Positions 26,984-36,500 are shown, numbered from the stretch's first letter. The stretch is DNA of 64,000 nt from Armatimonadota bacterium (GCA_031459855.1 JAVKHP010000001.1:540059-604058); one strand, 5' to 3'. Notes: generated from the sequence alone by a model not told the origin. Numbers and translations: made by a program.

Positions 26984-28645
26984 TCAGCCCGGTGTCCCCG
27001 CGCCCACGCCCGGCGCCGCCGCCAACCCCGCCAGCGGTCCCGCGGCGTAACGGACCCGGCCGTCCACCACGGTAGCCAGCACCTGCACCTGGAGGAGGCC
27101 TTCGGGCTGGCCCGCGTACGGATCGCGGTCCAGCACGATGAAGTCGGCCACGTAGCCTGGCGCGAGCCGCCCCCACTCCTGCTCGGCACGCGCGGCGTAC
27201 GCCGGACCCTGGGTGTAGGCCTGTAGCGCCTGCTCCAGCGTCAGGCATTCGTCGGGGTACCACGCCGGCGCCTGCGGCTCGTCCTCCCGCCGGCGCGTCA
27301 CCGCCGCGTAGAGGCCGCGCCAGGGGTCGGGCGTCTCGACGGGCGCGTCCGAGCCGAAGGCCAGCACCGCGCCGGTCTGGCGCAGCGACTGCCAGGCGTA
27401 GGCCCAGCGCGCGCGGCGCCCCCAGTACCGCTCGGCGACGTCGCGGTCGGCCGTGGCATGGACGGGCTGCATCGACGCCACCACTCCCAGGCGGCCCAGG
27501 CGTGGCAGGTCGTCGCGGTGGAGCAGCTGCACGTGCTCGATGCGGTGGCATAGCCCCGCGCGCGCGGAGGCCGCCGCGTACCGTTCCAGCACGTCCAGCA
27601 CCGTCCGGTTGGCGCGGTCACCAATGGCGTGGATCGCCGTGGCCAGCCCCGCGGCGACCGCGCGCCGTACGAGCCCGTCGATCTCCTCGGGCGTGCGCAC
27701 GGCGATGCCCGTGTTCTGCGGCTGCCCGTCGAACGGCTCCAGCATCCACGCGGTCTGCGCGCCCAGCGTGCCGTCGGCGAAGATCTTCACCGGCCCCAGG
27801 CGCAGCATCGCGTCGCCAAACCCGGCGCGCAGCCCCACCGCCGCCGCAGCGTCCAGCAGGTGGTCGGGGAGCGTCGCCACGGTGCGCAGGGTCAGCTCGC
27901 CACGTGCCCACAGCGCCTGCAGCGCCGCGAACTGCTCGGCCCCCTCGTCGCCGCCCCCGGTGAAGGCGTGTACGCCCGTGAGTCCCAACCGGTGGAACTC
28001 GGCCGTCGCCGCCCGGACCGCCTCCTCGCGCATGGCAGCCGAGGGCGCGGGGATCGCGTGCCGCACGAGCGCCCTGGCCTCTTCCTTCAACAGTCCGTCG
28101 GGTTCGCCGTCGGGCCCACGGCCGATGGCGCCGCCGGGCGGGTCGGGCGTCGCACGGGTGATGCCCGCCAGGCGGAGGGCCGCCGTGTTCACCCAGAGCA
28201 GGTGCCCATCTTTGCTCGTGCACGCCGCCGGTCGGTCCGGCAACACCGCGTCGAGGTCGGCGCGTGTGGGGAAGCGGTCGTCGACCCAGGTGTTCTTGTC
28301 CCACCCCCGCCCCAGCACCCAGGCGTCCTGCGGCCGGCGGGCGGCAGCTTCGGCCAGGCGCCGGGCCGCCTCGGCGATGGAGCGTGTCCCGCGCAGGTCG
28401 ACGTGCAGCAGCCCCAGGCCGTAGGCGACGAGGTGCACGTGGGCGTCGACAAGCCCGGGGAACACCGGCCGCCCGCCCAGGTCCACGCGACGGGCCCGGG
28501 GAAACGCATCGCACAGGTCGTCGGCAGCGCCGACGGCGAGCACCCGCCCGCAGGCCACGGCGAGTCCGTCTGCGACCGGCCGCGGGCCTGCGTCGGCGTG
28601 CACGCGGCCGCCGAGGAACACCGTGACGTCGGTCTCGGCGATCAC
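26984..28645 (-). CDS. Amidohydrolase family 3 protein (YtcJ-like)
   Basis: This is a 553-residue metal-dependent hydrolase. The HxH motif is in FPGLVDAHVHLVAYG (about 61-75), and later histidines occur in AIHAIGDRANRTVLD and CHRIEHVQLLH; AFGSDAPVETPDPW carries the conserved aspartate. YtcJ-like enzymes act on amide or formamide bonds of varied small molecules. Its ATG overlaps the lumazine synthase stop (ATGA, 28642-28645), tying it to riboflavin synthesis genes. No published link is implied, and the substrate is unknown. Confidence 0.85.
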   Translation of the reverse strand: MIAETDVTVFLGGRVHADAGPRPVADGLAVACGRVLAVGAADDLCDAFPRARRVDLGGRPVFPGLVDAHVHLVAYGLGLLHVDLRGTRSIAEAARRLAEAAARRPQDAWVLGRGWDKNTWVDDRFPTRADLDAVLPDRPAACTSKDGHLLWVNTAALRLAGITRATPDPPGGAIGRGPDGEPDGLLKEEARALVRHAIPAPSAAMREEAVRAATAEFHRLGLTGVHAFTGGGDEGAEQFAALQALWARGELTLRTVATLPDHLLDAAAAVGLRAGFGDAMLRLGPVKIFADGTLGAQTAWMLEPFDGQPQNTGIAVRTPEEIDGLVRRAVAAGLATAIHAIGDRANRTVLDVLERYAAASARAGLCHRIEHVQLLHRDDLPRLGRLGVVASMQPVHATADRDVAERYWGRRARWAYAWQSLRQTGAVLAFGSDAPVETPDPWRGLYAAVTRRREDEPQAPAWYPDECLTLEQALQAYTQGPAYAARAEQEWGRLAPGYVADFIVLDRDPYAGQPEGLLQVQVLATVVDGRVRYAAGPLAGLAAAPGVGAGTPG

Positions 28646-29175
28646 CGCCGACGCCCGCGCCCTGGCGTGTGCTCCCCGCTCGGCGCCCGGCGGCGCTCCG
28701 AGGGGTGTCGCCGCGCCCCGGGCAGCGCCCGGAGCAGCGTCGCCATGCGAATCGCCGCCACCGCTGCTTCGACGCCGCGGTCCAGCCGGCCGCCGGCCCG
28801 CTCATGGGCCTGGGCCGGGTCGTAGACCGCCAGCACCTCGTTGATCACCGGCACGCCCTCTTCCAGCGCGACCCGGCTCAAGCCTGCCGCCGCCTCGCGG
28901 GCCACCAGGTCGAAGTGGAGCGTCTCGCCCTTGATGACGCACCCCAGCGCGATCACGGCGTCGTAGCGGCCGGTGGCGGCCAGGCGCCGCGCGGCCAGCG
29001 GCAACTCCAGCGCGCCCGGCACCCACGCCACGTCGACGGCCGCAGCGCCCCGCGCCTCCAGCGTCTGCCGACACGAGGCCAGCAGGCGCGCGGTGATCGC
29101 CTCGTTGTAGCGGCTCACCGCCACGGCGAACCGCAGGCCGGTGGCGTCGTCGCTGCCGTCGTAGACCTGGCTCAC
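28642..29175 (-). CDS. ribH: 6,7-dimethyl-8-ribityllumazine synthase
   Basis: This 177-residue enzyme condenses 5-amino-6-ribitylaminouracil with dihydroxybutanone phosphate. Family signatures are VSRYNEAITARLL (about 20-32), the WVPGALELPLAA segment, and the ALGCVIKGETLHFDLVA catalytic stretch with its histidine. The last 25 or so residues are an Arg/Pro-rich extension beyond the usual fold. It follows ribBA after 91 bp. Confidence 0.93.
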   Translation of the reverse strand: MSQVYDGSDDATGLRFAVAVSRYNEAITARLLASCRQTLEARGAAAVDVAWVPGALELPLAARRLAATGRYDAVIALGCVIKGETLHFDLVAREAAAGLSRVALEEGVPVINEVLAVYDPAQAHERAGGRLDRGVEAAVAAIRMATLLRALPGARRHPSERRRAPSGEHTPGRGRRR

Positions 29176-29266
29176 CGTCGCTCCACGAACCCCTTCGTGA
29201 CCGCCGTGCGGGCTCCCCGACCCGTCGTCGTGTAGGGCCGGATGCTCCTACACTGCTCCCAGCCGG

Positions 29267-30493
29267 CTACTCGACGCTCAACAGGTGGCCCAGCCGGTGG
29301 CGCTTGGCCTTCAGGTACGCGTAGTTCTCGCGCGTCGGCGGCACTTCCAGGGGCACGCGCTCGACGATCTGCAGCCCGTAGCCCTCCAGCCCGGCGCGCT
29401 TCTGCGGGTTGTTGGTCAGCAACCGGACCTGCCGCACGCCCAGGTCCACCAGGATCTGGGCCCCGACGCCGTAGTCCCGCGGGTCGGGCGGGAACCCCAG
29501 CAGCTCGTTGGCCTCGACCGTGTCGCGCCCTTCGTCCTGGAGCGCGTAGGCGCGGATCTTGTTGCCGAGCCCGATGCCGCGGCCCTCCTGGCGGATGTAC
29601 ACGATGGCCCCGCGTCCCTCGCGGGCCACGGCGCGCAGGGCCGCGTGGAGCTGCTCGCGACAGTCGCAGCGCAACGACCCGAACACCTCACCGGTGAGGC
29701 ACTCGGAGTGCATCCGCACCAGCACGGGTGCGCCGTCGTCCACGGTTCCCTTGACCAGCGCGAGGTGCTCGGAGCCGTCCAGCAGGTTGTCGTAGACGAT
29801 GGCGGTGAACTCGCCGAAGAGGGTGGGGAGCCGGGTGGCCCCTTCCCGCCGCACGAACCGGTCGGTGCGCAGGCGGTGGGCGATCAGGTCCCGCAGCAGG
29901 AGGATCTTGAGCCCCCAGCGTGCCGCGAACTGCTGCAGGTCCGGCAGGCGTGCCATGGCGCCGTCGTCGCGGACGATCTCGCACGCCACGCCCACGGGGT
30001 GCAGGCCGGCCAGGCGGGTCAGGTCCACGATCGCTTCGGTGTGGCCGGCCCGCTGGAGCACGCCCCCCGGCGCGGCGGTCACGGGGAAGACGTGGCCGGG
30101 CCGCACCAGGTCGTCGGGCCGCGTGGCGGGATCCGCCAGTAAGCGCACGGTCATCGCCCGCTCGTGGGCCGAGACACCCGTCGTGGCAGCGCGTGCATCC
30201 ACCGAGACCGTGAACGCCGTGCCGAACAGCGACGTGTTCTGGGTCACCATGGGCGGCAACTGCAACTGCTGACACCGCTCGGCGGTCATCGGCACGAAGA
30301 CCAGCCCCCGGGCATGGGTGATCATGAAGTTGATCGCCTCGGGTGTGGCGAACTGCGCCGCCATCACCAGATCGCCCTCGTTCTCACGGTCCTCGTCGTC
30401 CACGACGATGAGCATCCGTCCCGCGCGGATCTCGTCCACGGCCTCCTCGACGGTCGCGAACGGCCGCGCGGCGACCTCCGCTGCTTCACTCAT
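29267..30493 (-). CDS. ribBA: Bifunctional 3,4-dihydroxy-2-butanone 4-phosphate synthase / GTP cyclohydrolase II
   Basis: This 408-residue fusion enzyme supplies both riboflavin precursors. The N-terminal RibB domain (about 15-205) has [15 protein letters not shown] and the GH-VFPVTA region. The C-terminal RibA domain (about 210-405) has the zinc-binding [16 protein letters not shown] and the catalytic [13 protein letters not shown]. Its ATG overlaps the riboflavin synthase stop (30490-30493). Confidence 0.95.
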   Translation of the reverse strand: MSEAAEVAARPFATVEEAVDEIRAGRMLIVVDDEDRENEGDLVMAAQFATPEAINFMITHARGLVFVPMTAERCQQLQLPPMVTQNTSLFGTAFTVSVDARAATTGVSAHERAMTVRLLADPATRPDDLVRPGHVFPVTAAPGGVLQRAGHTEAIVDLTRLAGLHPVGVACEIVRDDGAMARLPDLQQFAARWGLKILLLRDLIAHRLRTDRFVRREGATRLPTLFGEFTAIVYDNLLDGSEHLALVKGTVDDGAPVLVRMHSECLTGEVFGSLRCDCREQLHAALRAVAREGRGAIVYIRQEGRGIGLGNKIRAYALQDEGRDTVEANELLGFPPDPRDYGVGAQILVDLGVRQVRLLTNNPQKRAGLEGYGLQIVERVPLEVPPTRENYAYLKAKRHRLGHLLSVE

Positions 30494-31161
30494 GGCTGGC
30501 GCGCTCCTTCCAGCAACCGCTGCACGTACTTGGCCAGGATGTCGACCTCCAGGTTCACCGGATCACCCGGCCGCCGGCGGCCCAGCGTCGTCACCGCCAG
30601 CGTGTGCGGGATCAGGGCCACCGCGAAGCGGTCGGGCGCCGGCAGCGCCGCGACCGTCAGGCTTACGCCGTCGACGGCGATCGCCCCCTTCTCGACGATG
30701 TAGGGCAGCAGCGCCGGCGGCGGGGTGATCTCCATCCAGGCACCCGTGCCCTCCGGCCGCACCGCGACCACGATCCCGACCCCGTCCACGTGACCCTGCA
30801 CAAAGTGCCCGCCCAGCCGCTGATCGGCGCGCAGCGGGCGCTCCAGGTTCACCAGGTCGCCGGGCCGCAGACGCCCCAGGGTCGTGCGGCGCAGCGTCTC
30901 GGCCGTCAGGTCGGCGGTGAAGACATCACCGTCCAGGCGCGTGACGGTCAGGCAGACGCCGTCGACCGCGATCGAATCGCCCGGCCGCACACCGTCCAGC
31001 ACCACACCGGCCCGGACCCGCAGGCGGGCGCCCGCCTCGTCATCGTCCACCGTGCCCGCGGCGAACCCGTGCGTCGCGGCGTCTGCACCCCGCGCCCCGC
31101 GCGCTCCCGGACGGTCGACGCCCACCACCTCGCCGAGCGCCTCGACGATGCCGGTGAACAT
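30490..31161 (-). CDS. ribE: Riboflavin synthase, alpha subunit
   Basis: This 223-residue protein consists of two lumazine-binding repeats: [12 protein letters not shown] at the start, the [14 protein letters not shown] motif and its second copy [14 protein letters not shown], each followed by an LGRLRPGD or LGRRRPGD segment. Two dimethylribityllumazines are dismutated to riboflavin. The first repeat has an inserted glycine/alanine-rich stretch of about 20 residues (about 17-38) that is longer than usual. The ATG overlaps the ribD stop as TGATG. Confidence 0.94.
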   Translation of the reverse strand: MFTGIVEALGEVVGVDRPGARGARGADAATHGFAAGTVDDDEAGARLRVRAGVVLDGVRPGDSIAVDGVCLTVTRLDGDVFTADLTAETLRRTTLGRLRPGDLVNLERPLRADQRLGGHFVQGHVDGVGIVVAVRPEGTGAWMEITPPPALLPYIVEKGAIAVDGVSLTVAALPAPDRFAVALIPHTLAVTTLGRRRPGDPVNLEVDILAKYVQRLLEGARQP

Positions 31162-32354
31162 CACGCTGCCCCGCCGGTCCGCCCGGCGGCGGCATCGCCG
31201 TGCTGCACCGCGCCGTGGCCCTCGGACAGGTATCCCTCGATGGCCACGTCCCCGCCCAGGTCGGCGAGCACCCGCACGTCGCGCAACCGCCGCGGTGCCC
31301 AGGCGTCCGCACCCGTCCCTGCCGACGGCAGCGCGGCCACGGGGGCCGGCGCACCCGGCTCCCCGATCAGCACCGGTGCTACGAGCGCGATCACCTTGTC
31401 GGCCAGGCCCGCGGCCAGGAACGCCGCGTGCACCGTGGCCCCGCCCTCCACCAGCACGCTGAGCACGCCGCGCCGCCCCAGGTCCTCCAGCAGGGGCCGC
31501 AACGCCACGCGCGGGACCGCGTGTTCCTGCACCAGCACTTCCACGCCCGCGCGCCGCAGCGCCTCCACGCGCGTGGGGGACGCCGCCGTCGTGGTCGCCA
31601 CCAGCGTGGGGGCCTCGCCGGCCGTGGCGACCACGCGCGCCGTGGGGGGCGTGCGCAGATGCGAATCTACTACCACGCGCATCGGGGTGCGCCCGCCGGG
31701 CAGGCGGCACGTCAGCAGGGGGTCGTCGGCCAGTACCGTCCCGACGCCCACCAGCACCACGTCGTGGGTGTTGCGGAGCTCATGGGCGTAGCGCCGCGCC
31801 GCCTCACCGGTCACGGCGACCGGCCGGCCGCCGGCGCCGGCGATGCGTCCGTCCAGGCTCATCGCCCACTTCAGCGTGACGAAGGGCAGGCCCGTGACGC
31901 GGTGCTTGATGAACGCTTCGTTCAGCCGTTGCGCGCGATCCTCGAGCACCCCCACGTCGACCTCGACCCCGGCCGCACGCAGGCGCGCCAGGCCCCGCCC
32001 GCGCACCTGCGGGTCGGGGTCGACCATCGCCACCACCACCCGGCGCACGCCGGCGGCGACGAGCGCATCGGCGCATGGACCGGTCCGGCCCTGGTGCGCG
32101 CACGGCTCCAGGGTCACGTACACCGTGGCGCCGCGGGCCCGCATCCCGGCCTCGCGCAGCGCAAGCACCTCCGCGTGCGGCTCGCCCGCCCGGGCGTGGA
32201 AGCCGCGGCCGACGACCTCGCCGCCGGCGACCACCAGCGCGCCCACCATGGGGTTGGGGCTCGTCCGGCCCGCCGCGCGCGCGGCCAGGGCCAGCGCCTC
32301 CTCCATGTACCGGCGGTCGTCCGTCCGCTCGCTCGTGTCCGCCACCGTGGCCAT
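31161..32354 (-). CDS. ribD: Bifunctional diaminohydroxyphosphoribosylaminopyrimidine deaminase / reductase
   Basis: This 397-residue enzyme performs the second and third steps from GTP in riboflavin synthesis. The deaminase domain has zinc ligands H60 (HAE), C85 and C94 (LEPCAHQGRTGPC). The reductase domain begins about 150 with FVTLKWAMSLDGRIA. The start at ATG 32354 gives the conserved N-terminus; no good ribosome site is visible, and the region upstream can fold around a GGAGG, so translation may be controlled by the riboswitch. It is the first gene of the rib operon. Confidence 0.92.
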   Translation of the reverse strand: MATVADTSERTDDRRYMEEALALAARAAGRTSPNPMVGALVVAGGEVVGRGFHARAGEPHAEVLALREAGMRARGATVYVTLEPCAHQGRTGPCADALVAAGVRRVVVAMVDPDPQVRGRGLARLRAAGVEVDVGVLEDRAQRLNEAFIKHRVTGLPFVTLKWAMSLDGRIAGAGGRPVAVTGEAARRYAHELRNTHDVVLVGVGTVLADDPLLTCRLPGGRTPMRVVVDSHLRTPPTARVVATAGEAPTLVATTTAASPTRVEALRRAGVEVLVQEHAVPRVALRPLLEDLGRRGVLSVLVEGGATVHAAFLAAGLADKVIALVAPVLIGEPGAPAPVAALPSAGTGADAWAPRRLRDVRVLADLGGDVAIEGYLSEGHGAVQHGDAAAGRTGGAA

Positions 32355-32449
32355 CGAACAATCACGCCCGGGGTCGCAGACCTCCGGGCGCGGAAACCAC
32401 GGCCCCACCGCGCGGGACGCCAACCACCACCCCGCCCGGTGCGGGCGTT

Positions 32450-32602
32450 GACCTTCTCCCATCCGGACTGTACCGTCGGCCCCGGAGTTTCACCGGATCG
32501 TGCCGCCGCACCGCCTGCGCGGCGCGGCTGGCTCGCGGGCTCTACCGCCGATCGGGAATTGCCGGGCGCGCACGCCGCCCGGCTCACCCTGCCCCGAAGG
32601 TC
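32450..32602 (-). promoter_or_regulatory. FMN riboswitch (RFN element)
   Basis: The leader of ribD carries all the conserved RFN segments in order: a closing helix GACCTT...AAGGTC, GGGCAGGGTGAGCC, ATTCCCGATCGGCGGTA, AGCCCGCGAGCC, CCGGTGAAACTCCGG, GGCCGACGGTACAGTCCGGA and GATGGGAGAAGGTC. It should bind FMN and reduce expression of the riboflavin operon. About 95 bases separate it from the ribD ATG. Confidence 0.95.
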
Positions 32603-32624
32603 TGCTATGCACTTGGTCACGGCC

Positions 32625-32653
32625 AGTGTACCATCCCACCCCCCGACGGGCAA
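32625..32653 (-). promoter_or_regulatory. Putative sigma-70-type promoter of the riboflavin operon
   Basis: On the minus strand TTGCCC (32653-32648) and TACACT (32630-32625) are separated by exactly 17 bp. Each hexamer matches the consensus at four of six positions. Transcription would begin about 15 bases upstream of the riboswitch, which is the expected layout. Confidence 0.55.
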
Positions 32654-32871
32654 CACCACGGGTGCCCAGCGCGGTCCGTCATCCGCACCCCCCGCGCGCG
32701 CCGCGACCGTCCACGCAGGGACGGCACGGCGTTCGCCGAACACCCTCTGCGGCCGCGGGGTCGCCTCCGTGGACTGCAGCGCCTACGGGCGCGACATGCC
32801 GAGGGACGCTGTCCGGCACTCCATCCTGGGACGTCGTCTGTTGCTCCTCGCCGTTGGCTGATCGCCGTACC

Positions 32872-33525
32872 GTGCCCTGGTCACCCGGACCCCCGCCCCC
32901 TGAGGCCTTCACCCGGCAGGAACGGGCGATCATCGAGGCCCACCGCACCCCGCGGCAGGTCCAGCAGTGGCTGCGGTCCCTGCGCTACTGCCACCGGTGC
33001 GTCGGGGTCACGCTGCGGTCGTTCCGCGAGGTGGTGCCCGCCGGCGAGGCCCACTGTCTGGAGGCCGCACTGGCCGCCACCGTCATCATGGAGCAGCACG
33101 GCTACCCGCCGCTCGTGCTCAGCCTGGAGTCGCAGGACAACCTCGACCACGTGGTCTTCGTCTTCCGCCACCGCGGACGCTGGGGTGCCGTGGGGCGCTC
33201 GCGCGACGCCGGGCTGCACGGCCGACGGCCGGTGTTCCGGTCGATCCGCGACTTGGTCTGGAGCTACTACGCGCCCTACGTGGACTTCACCGGACGCATC
33301 GTGGGGTACGCCCTGGTCGACCTGCGCGCGCTGGGCACCTACGACTGGCGCCTGAACCGCCGCAACATGTGGAAGGTCGAGCGCTTCTTGATCGCCTATC
33401 CCCACAAGGTCCTGCGCTCGTCGGACGCCCGCTACCGGCGCCTGCTGGCCGCCTACCGGGCGTTTCGCGCACAGCACCCCACGGCGCCGGCCGAGTACTA
33501 CCCTGATCGGCACACCTGGTGGTAG
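32872..33525 (+). CDS. Transglutaminase-like (papain-fold) conserved protein
   Basis: This is a protein of about 217 residues with a Cys-His-Asp arrangement of the transglutaminase-like superfamily: AHCLEAALAATVIMEQHG, then LDHVVFVFR and a SRDAGLHG segment. Such proteins are often peptidases or inactive relatives in bacteria; there is no signal peptide. The start is uncertain: GTG 32872 is used here, and a TTG slightly upstream is possible. It is divergent from ribD and convergent with the M28 peptidase. The specific function is unknown. Confidence 0.65.
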   Translation: MPWSPGPPPPEAFTRQERAIIEAHRTPRQVQQWLRSLRYCHRCVGVTLRSFREVVPAGEAHCLEAALAATVIMEQHGYPPLVLSLESQDNLDHVVFVFRHRGRWGAVGRSRDAGLHGRRPVFRSIRDLVWSYYAPYVDFTGRIVGYALVDLRALGTYDWRLNRRNMWKVERFLIAYPHKVLRSSDARYRRLLAAYRAFRAQHPTAPAEYYPDRHTWW

Positions 33526-33529
33526 CCGG

Positions 33530-34876
33530 TCACCCGCGGGCGCGCGCGGGCGCCCGTCCGGCGCTGCGCGCGCCCGCCAGCTCCTGCACCAGCGCCACCA
33601 CCAGCCGGGCGGCCTCCTCCAGGTGGCGGGGCTCAATGTTCGCCGGGACATCGGTCGGCCGGTGGTAGTGGGGGTCCACCCCGCGATGCAGGAAGACTGC
33701 GGGCACGCCCGCTCGCTCGAAGCTCGTGTGGTCGCTTGCCGTCGCGCGGAAGCGGGTGGCCTCGATACCCAACCGGCGCGCCACCTCCAGCGCCACGCCC
33801 ACGGGTCCCTCGTCACGGCCCGACGCGTTCCCAACCATCAGGCGGTCGCCCCAGCCGACCATGTCGAGGTTGATCATCGCCACCACGCCCGCACGCCGCT
33901 CGCCCGCGAAGGCCGCCGAACCGTGCAGCCCGAGCTCTTCGGCTGAGAACAGCACGAACTGCACCGTGCGGGCCAGCGGGACGTCCGCCAGCACCCGTGC
34001 CGCCTCGAGCACTACCGCCACGCCCGAGGCGTTGTCGTTGGCACCCGGGCTGCCCGGCACCGAGTCGAGGTGCGCGCCGACCACCACGATCTCGTCGGCC
34101 CGCGTCGTCCCGCGTTTGGTGGCCACGACGTTGGCGGCGGTGCGGGTCTCGTGCACCGCGTCCACCACCACGCGCAGCCGGAGGCCCCCGCGCCGCGCCG
34201 TCTCGACCAGCGCCCGGCCGTCGTCCTGCGAGACGACGACCGCCGGAAGCTCCCCGCGCTGCCCCAGCGTGCCCGCTACGACCCCCGGCCGGTTGTTGTA
34301 GACCACGACGGCCACGGCGCCGCGGGCCGCCGCGTGGGCGACCTTCTCGCGGAAGGTGATCACGCCGCGCTCGACCAGCACGATCGCTCCGTCGGCCCGC
34401 CGGCCGTTGTAGTCCTCGGGCCGGCCCAGCCCCGCGACGAGCACGTCGGCCTCGACACCGCCTGGTGGGGTCGCCGCCGACAGCGCCAGCACCTCCGCCG
34501 GGATCGGACGGGGCGCCGCTCCCGCCACCTGCACCTCCACCCGCCGCGCTTCGAAATAAGGAAACTGGAACGCGTGGAGCTCGACGGGGTACCCGTACTG
34601 TCGCAGGGTCGCCGCCAGGTACTCGACTGCCTGGCGTTCGCCAGGCGTGCCAGCCGGCCGCGGGCCGATGACCCCTGCCAGGTGCTGGACGTGGGCGAAG
34701 GCCTGGGTGCCGGATGGACCCAAAGGTGCCTGGTTCAGAAGGACGCCACTCGCCCTCTGGGTGTCCGGCGGCGCCGCGATCCCAACGGGCGCAGCCACCC
34801 CAAGCGCCGCAACGCACGATAGCGCCACCACAGGGATCAGGATCGTGCGAACGCGCACGGCGCTCTTCGGGCGCAT
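33530..34876 (-). CDS. Exported M28-family zinc aminopeptidase with PA domain
   Basis: This 448-residue protein begins with a Sec signal (MRPKSAVRVRTILIPVVALS...). A protease-associated (PA) domain lies at about 150-235. The M28 catalytic domain has the metal ligands in VVVGAHLDSVPGS, GANDNASG, FSAEELG and NLDMVGWGD, with a final histidine in HRGVDPHYHRPTD. It should remove N-terminal residues from peptides outside the cytoplasm. A GAGAGGTGATC ribosome site precedes its ATG. Confidence 0.88.
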   Translation of the reverse strand: MRPKSAVRVRTILIPVVALSCVAALGVAAPVGIAAPPDTQRASGVLLNQAPLGPSGTQAFAHVQHLAGVIGPRPAGTPGERQAVEYLAATLRQYGYPVELHAFQFPYFEARRVEVQVAGAAPRPIPAEVLALSAATPPGGVEADVLVAGLGRPEDYNGRRADGAIVLVERGVITFREKVAHAAARGAVAVVVYNNRPGVVAGTLGQRGELPAVVVSQDDGRALVETARRGGLRLRVVVDAVHETRTAANVVATKRGTTRADEIVVVGAHLDSVPGSPGANDNASGVAVVLEAARVLADVPLARTVQFVLFSAEELGLHGSAAFAGERRAGVVAMINLDMVGWGDRLMVGNASGRDEGPVGVALEVARRLGIEATRFRATASDHTSFERAGVPAVFLHRGVDPHYHRPTDVPANIEPRHLEEAARLVVALVQELAGARSAGRAPARARG

Positions 34877-35036
34877 CGATCACCTCTCAGCACCGCAACC
34901 TTGCCTTCAACCCGCTGATGGGCACAACGTCGCCTGAGGTGGATTCCTTCCCGCGGCGCATACACTCTCGTCCCCACAAGATCTGCGAGATCTGCGGTGA
35001 TGCCCTGCACCGCAGCGTCGAGTGACGGAAGAGGCC

Positions 35037-36500
35037 CTACTGCGGCTGCCCCACCGGCGCCACCCGCCCACCCGTGGCGCGCACCAGGTCGGCGGGCGAC
35101 ACCGCGAACACCGCCGTGGGCGTGCCGGCTGACGCGTACACGACGTCGTACGCGAGCAGGTCCTCGTCGACCACGACCTCCAGCGGCGTGGCGTGGCCCA
35201 CCGGTGGCACCCCGCCGATGGCGAAGCCGGTGAGGGCGCGCACACGGTCGGCATCGGCGCGCTCGACCCGCGTCGCCCCCAGCACCCTGGCCAGCCGCCC
35301 GGGGTCCACGCGGTTGCGCCCGGAGACCAGCACCAGCACCCCCCGCCCGTCGGCGAGGAAGACCAGCGACTTCACGATCTGCGCCACGTTGGTGCCGACA
35401 GCCGCCGCGGCCTCCTGGGCGGTGCGCGTCCCTTGCGGGAACTCCAGGACCTTGGCGGCGATGCCCGCCGCGCGCAGGGCCGTCACCACGCGCTCGGTCG
35501 CGGGCGTGCGGGCGGCCGGACGGTCAGGGGCCTGTCCTGACACCGGCGCACCAGCCGGGGAAGGCGTCTCCGGTGGCCCGACGGTCGGCCCCTCTCTCTG
35601 CCCCCGGGTGGCCCGACTGGTCGACCCGCCCTCTCCGCCCCCGGGCGATCCGTCGGGAGATGGAGGCTGCCCGGATGCCGGTGCCCCGCCGGCCACAGGG
35701 GCCACGCCGATCCCGCGGCGGCGCGTCGGAAACCGTCCGGCCAGCGCGTCCTGGACGATCAGCTTGACCTCGGGGTGGAAGTCCTTGCGCAGGATCCACT
35801 GCAGGAAGCCGGGGTCCCGCCTGGCCACCTCCCGCAGCGGACGGCCGCGGATCCCCTCGGGCCCAAAGTTCACCACGGCCTCGTCGTCCTGCCAGACGAA
35901 CCGGCCCTCCGGGTCGATCCAGGTGGGATCCCGCGGCGTGAAGTACGCGTCCAGCTCGTGGGGGGTACGCGGCAGGTCGGGGTAGGCCGCGAGCTGCGCG
36001 TCCAGGACCTCCACGCAGGCGGCGATGTCGGCGCCCGCGCTGTGGGCCTGGGTCAGGTCCTTCCCGCAGTAGTACTGGTAGGCGGCGGCGAGGTCGCGTG
36101 GCACCCTGCGGTGGTAGATGATCTGCGCGTCCACCACGGCGCGGCCGTCCATGTCGAGCCGGCAGCCGGCCGCCGACAGCTCGCGGCGCAGCAGGGGCAG
36201 GTCGAACCGCTGGATGTTGAACCCCGCGAGGTCGCCGTCGCCGATGAACGCCAGCACCTCGGCGGCGATCTCCGCGAACGACGGCGCGCCGGCCACGTCG
36301 GCGTCGGTGATGCCGTGGAAGCGCGTGGACTCCGGCGGGATGGGCACGCCGGGGTTGACGCGGCGCAGGTAGGTCTCGCGCCGGCCGTCGGGGTGCACTT
36401 TGATCATGGCGATCTCGACGATCCGGTCGGCCGTGGGCGAGATGCCGGTGGTCTCCAGGTCGATGAAGACGAGCGGACGCTGCAGGTGCAGATGCCGCAT
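35037..36500 (-). CDS. DnaQ-like 3'-5' exonuclease fused to a YbaK/ProX aminoacyl-tRNA deacylase domain
   Basis: This 487-residue fusion has two parts. Residues 8-170 are a DEDDh exonuclease: FIDLETTG (D14, E16), the GFNIQRFDLPLLRRE segment and HSAGADI with the catalytic histidine and aspartate. Residues about 190-285 match the C-terminal region seen in exonuclease X-like proteins (VNFGPEGIRGRPLREVARRDPG). After a Pro/Gly/Ser-rich linker (about 290-345) comes a YbaK domain with NVAQIVKSLVF (invariant Lys) and GGVPPVGHATPL. YbaK-type domains hydrolyse Cys- or Ala-tRNA(Pro). No stop or start interrupts the linker. The ATG 36500 was chosen since upstream codons are low-complexity. Confidence 0.85.
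   Translation of the reverse strand: MRHLHLQRPLVFIDLETTGISPTADRIVEIAMIKVHPDGRRETYLRRVNPGVPIPPESTRFHGITDADVAGAPSFAEIAAEVLAFIGDGDLAGFNIQRFDLPLLRRELSAAGCRLDMDGRAVVDAQIIYHRRVPRDLAAAYQYYCGKDLTQAHSAGADIAACVEVLDAQLAAYPDLPRTPHELDAYFTPRDPTWIDPEGRFVWQDDEAVVNFGPEGIRGRPLREVARRDPGFLQWILRKDFHPEVKLIVQDALAGRFPTRRRGIGVAPVAGGAPASGQPPSPDGSPGGGEGGSTSRATRGQREGPTVGPPETPSPAGAPVSGQAPDRPAARTPATERVVTALRAAGIAAKVLEFPQGTRTAQEAAAAVGTNVAQIVKSLVFLADGRGVLVLVSGRNRVDPGRLARVLGATRVERADADRVRALTGFAIGGVPPVGHATPLEVVVDEDLLAYDVVYASAGTPTAVFAVSPADLVRATGGRVAPVGQPQ

Noticed and set aside
34918-35025. Small plus-strand frame of 35 codons ending in KICEICGDALHRSVE
   Set aside because: The CxxC pair looks zinc-like, but there is no ribosome site or second pair, and a 9-bp tandem repeat (AGATCTGCG twice) accounts for the motif.
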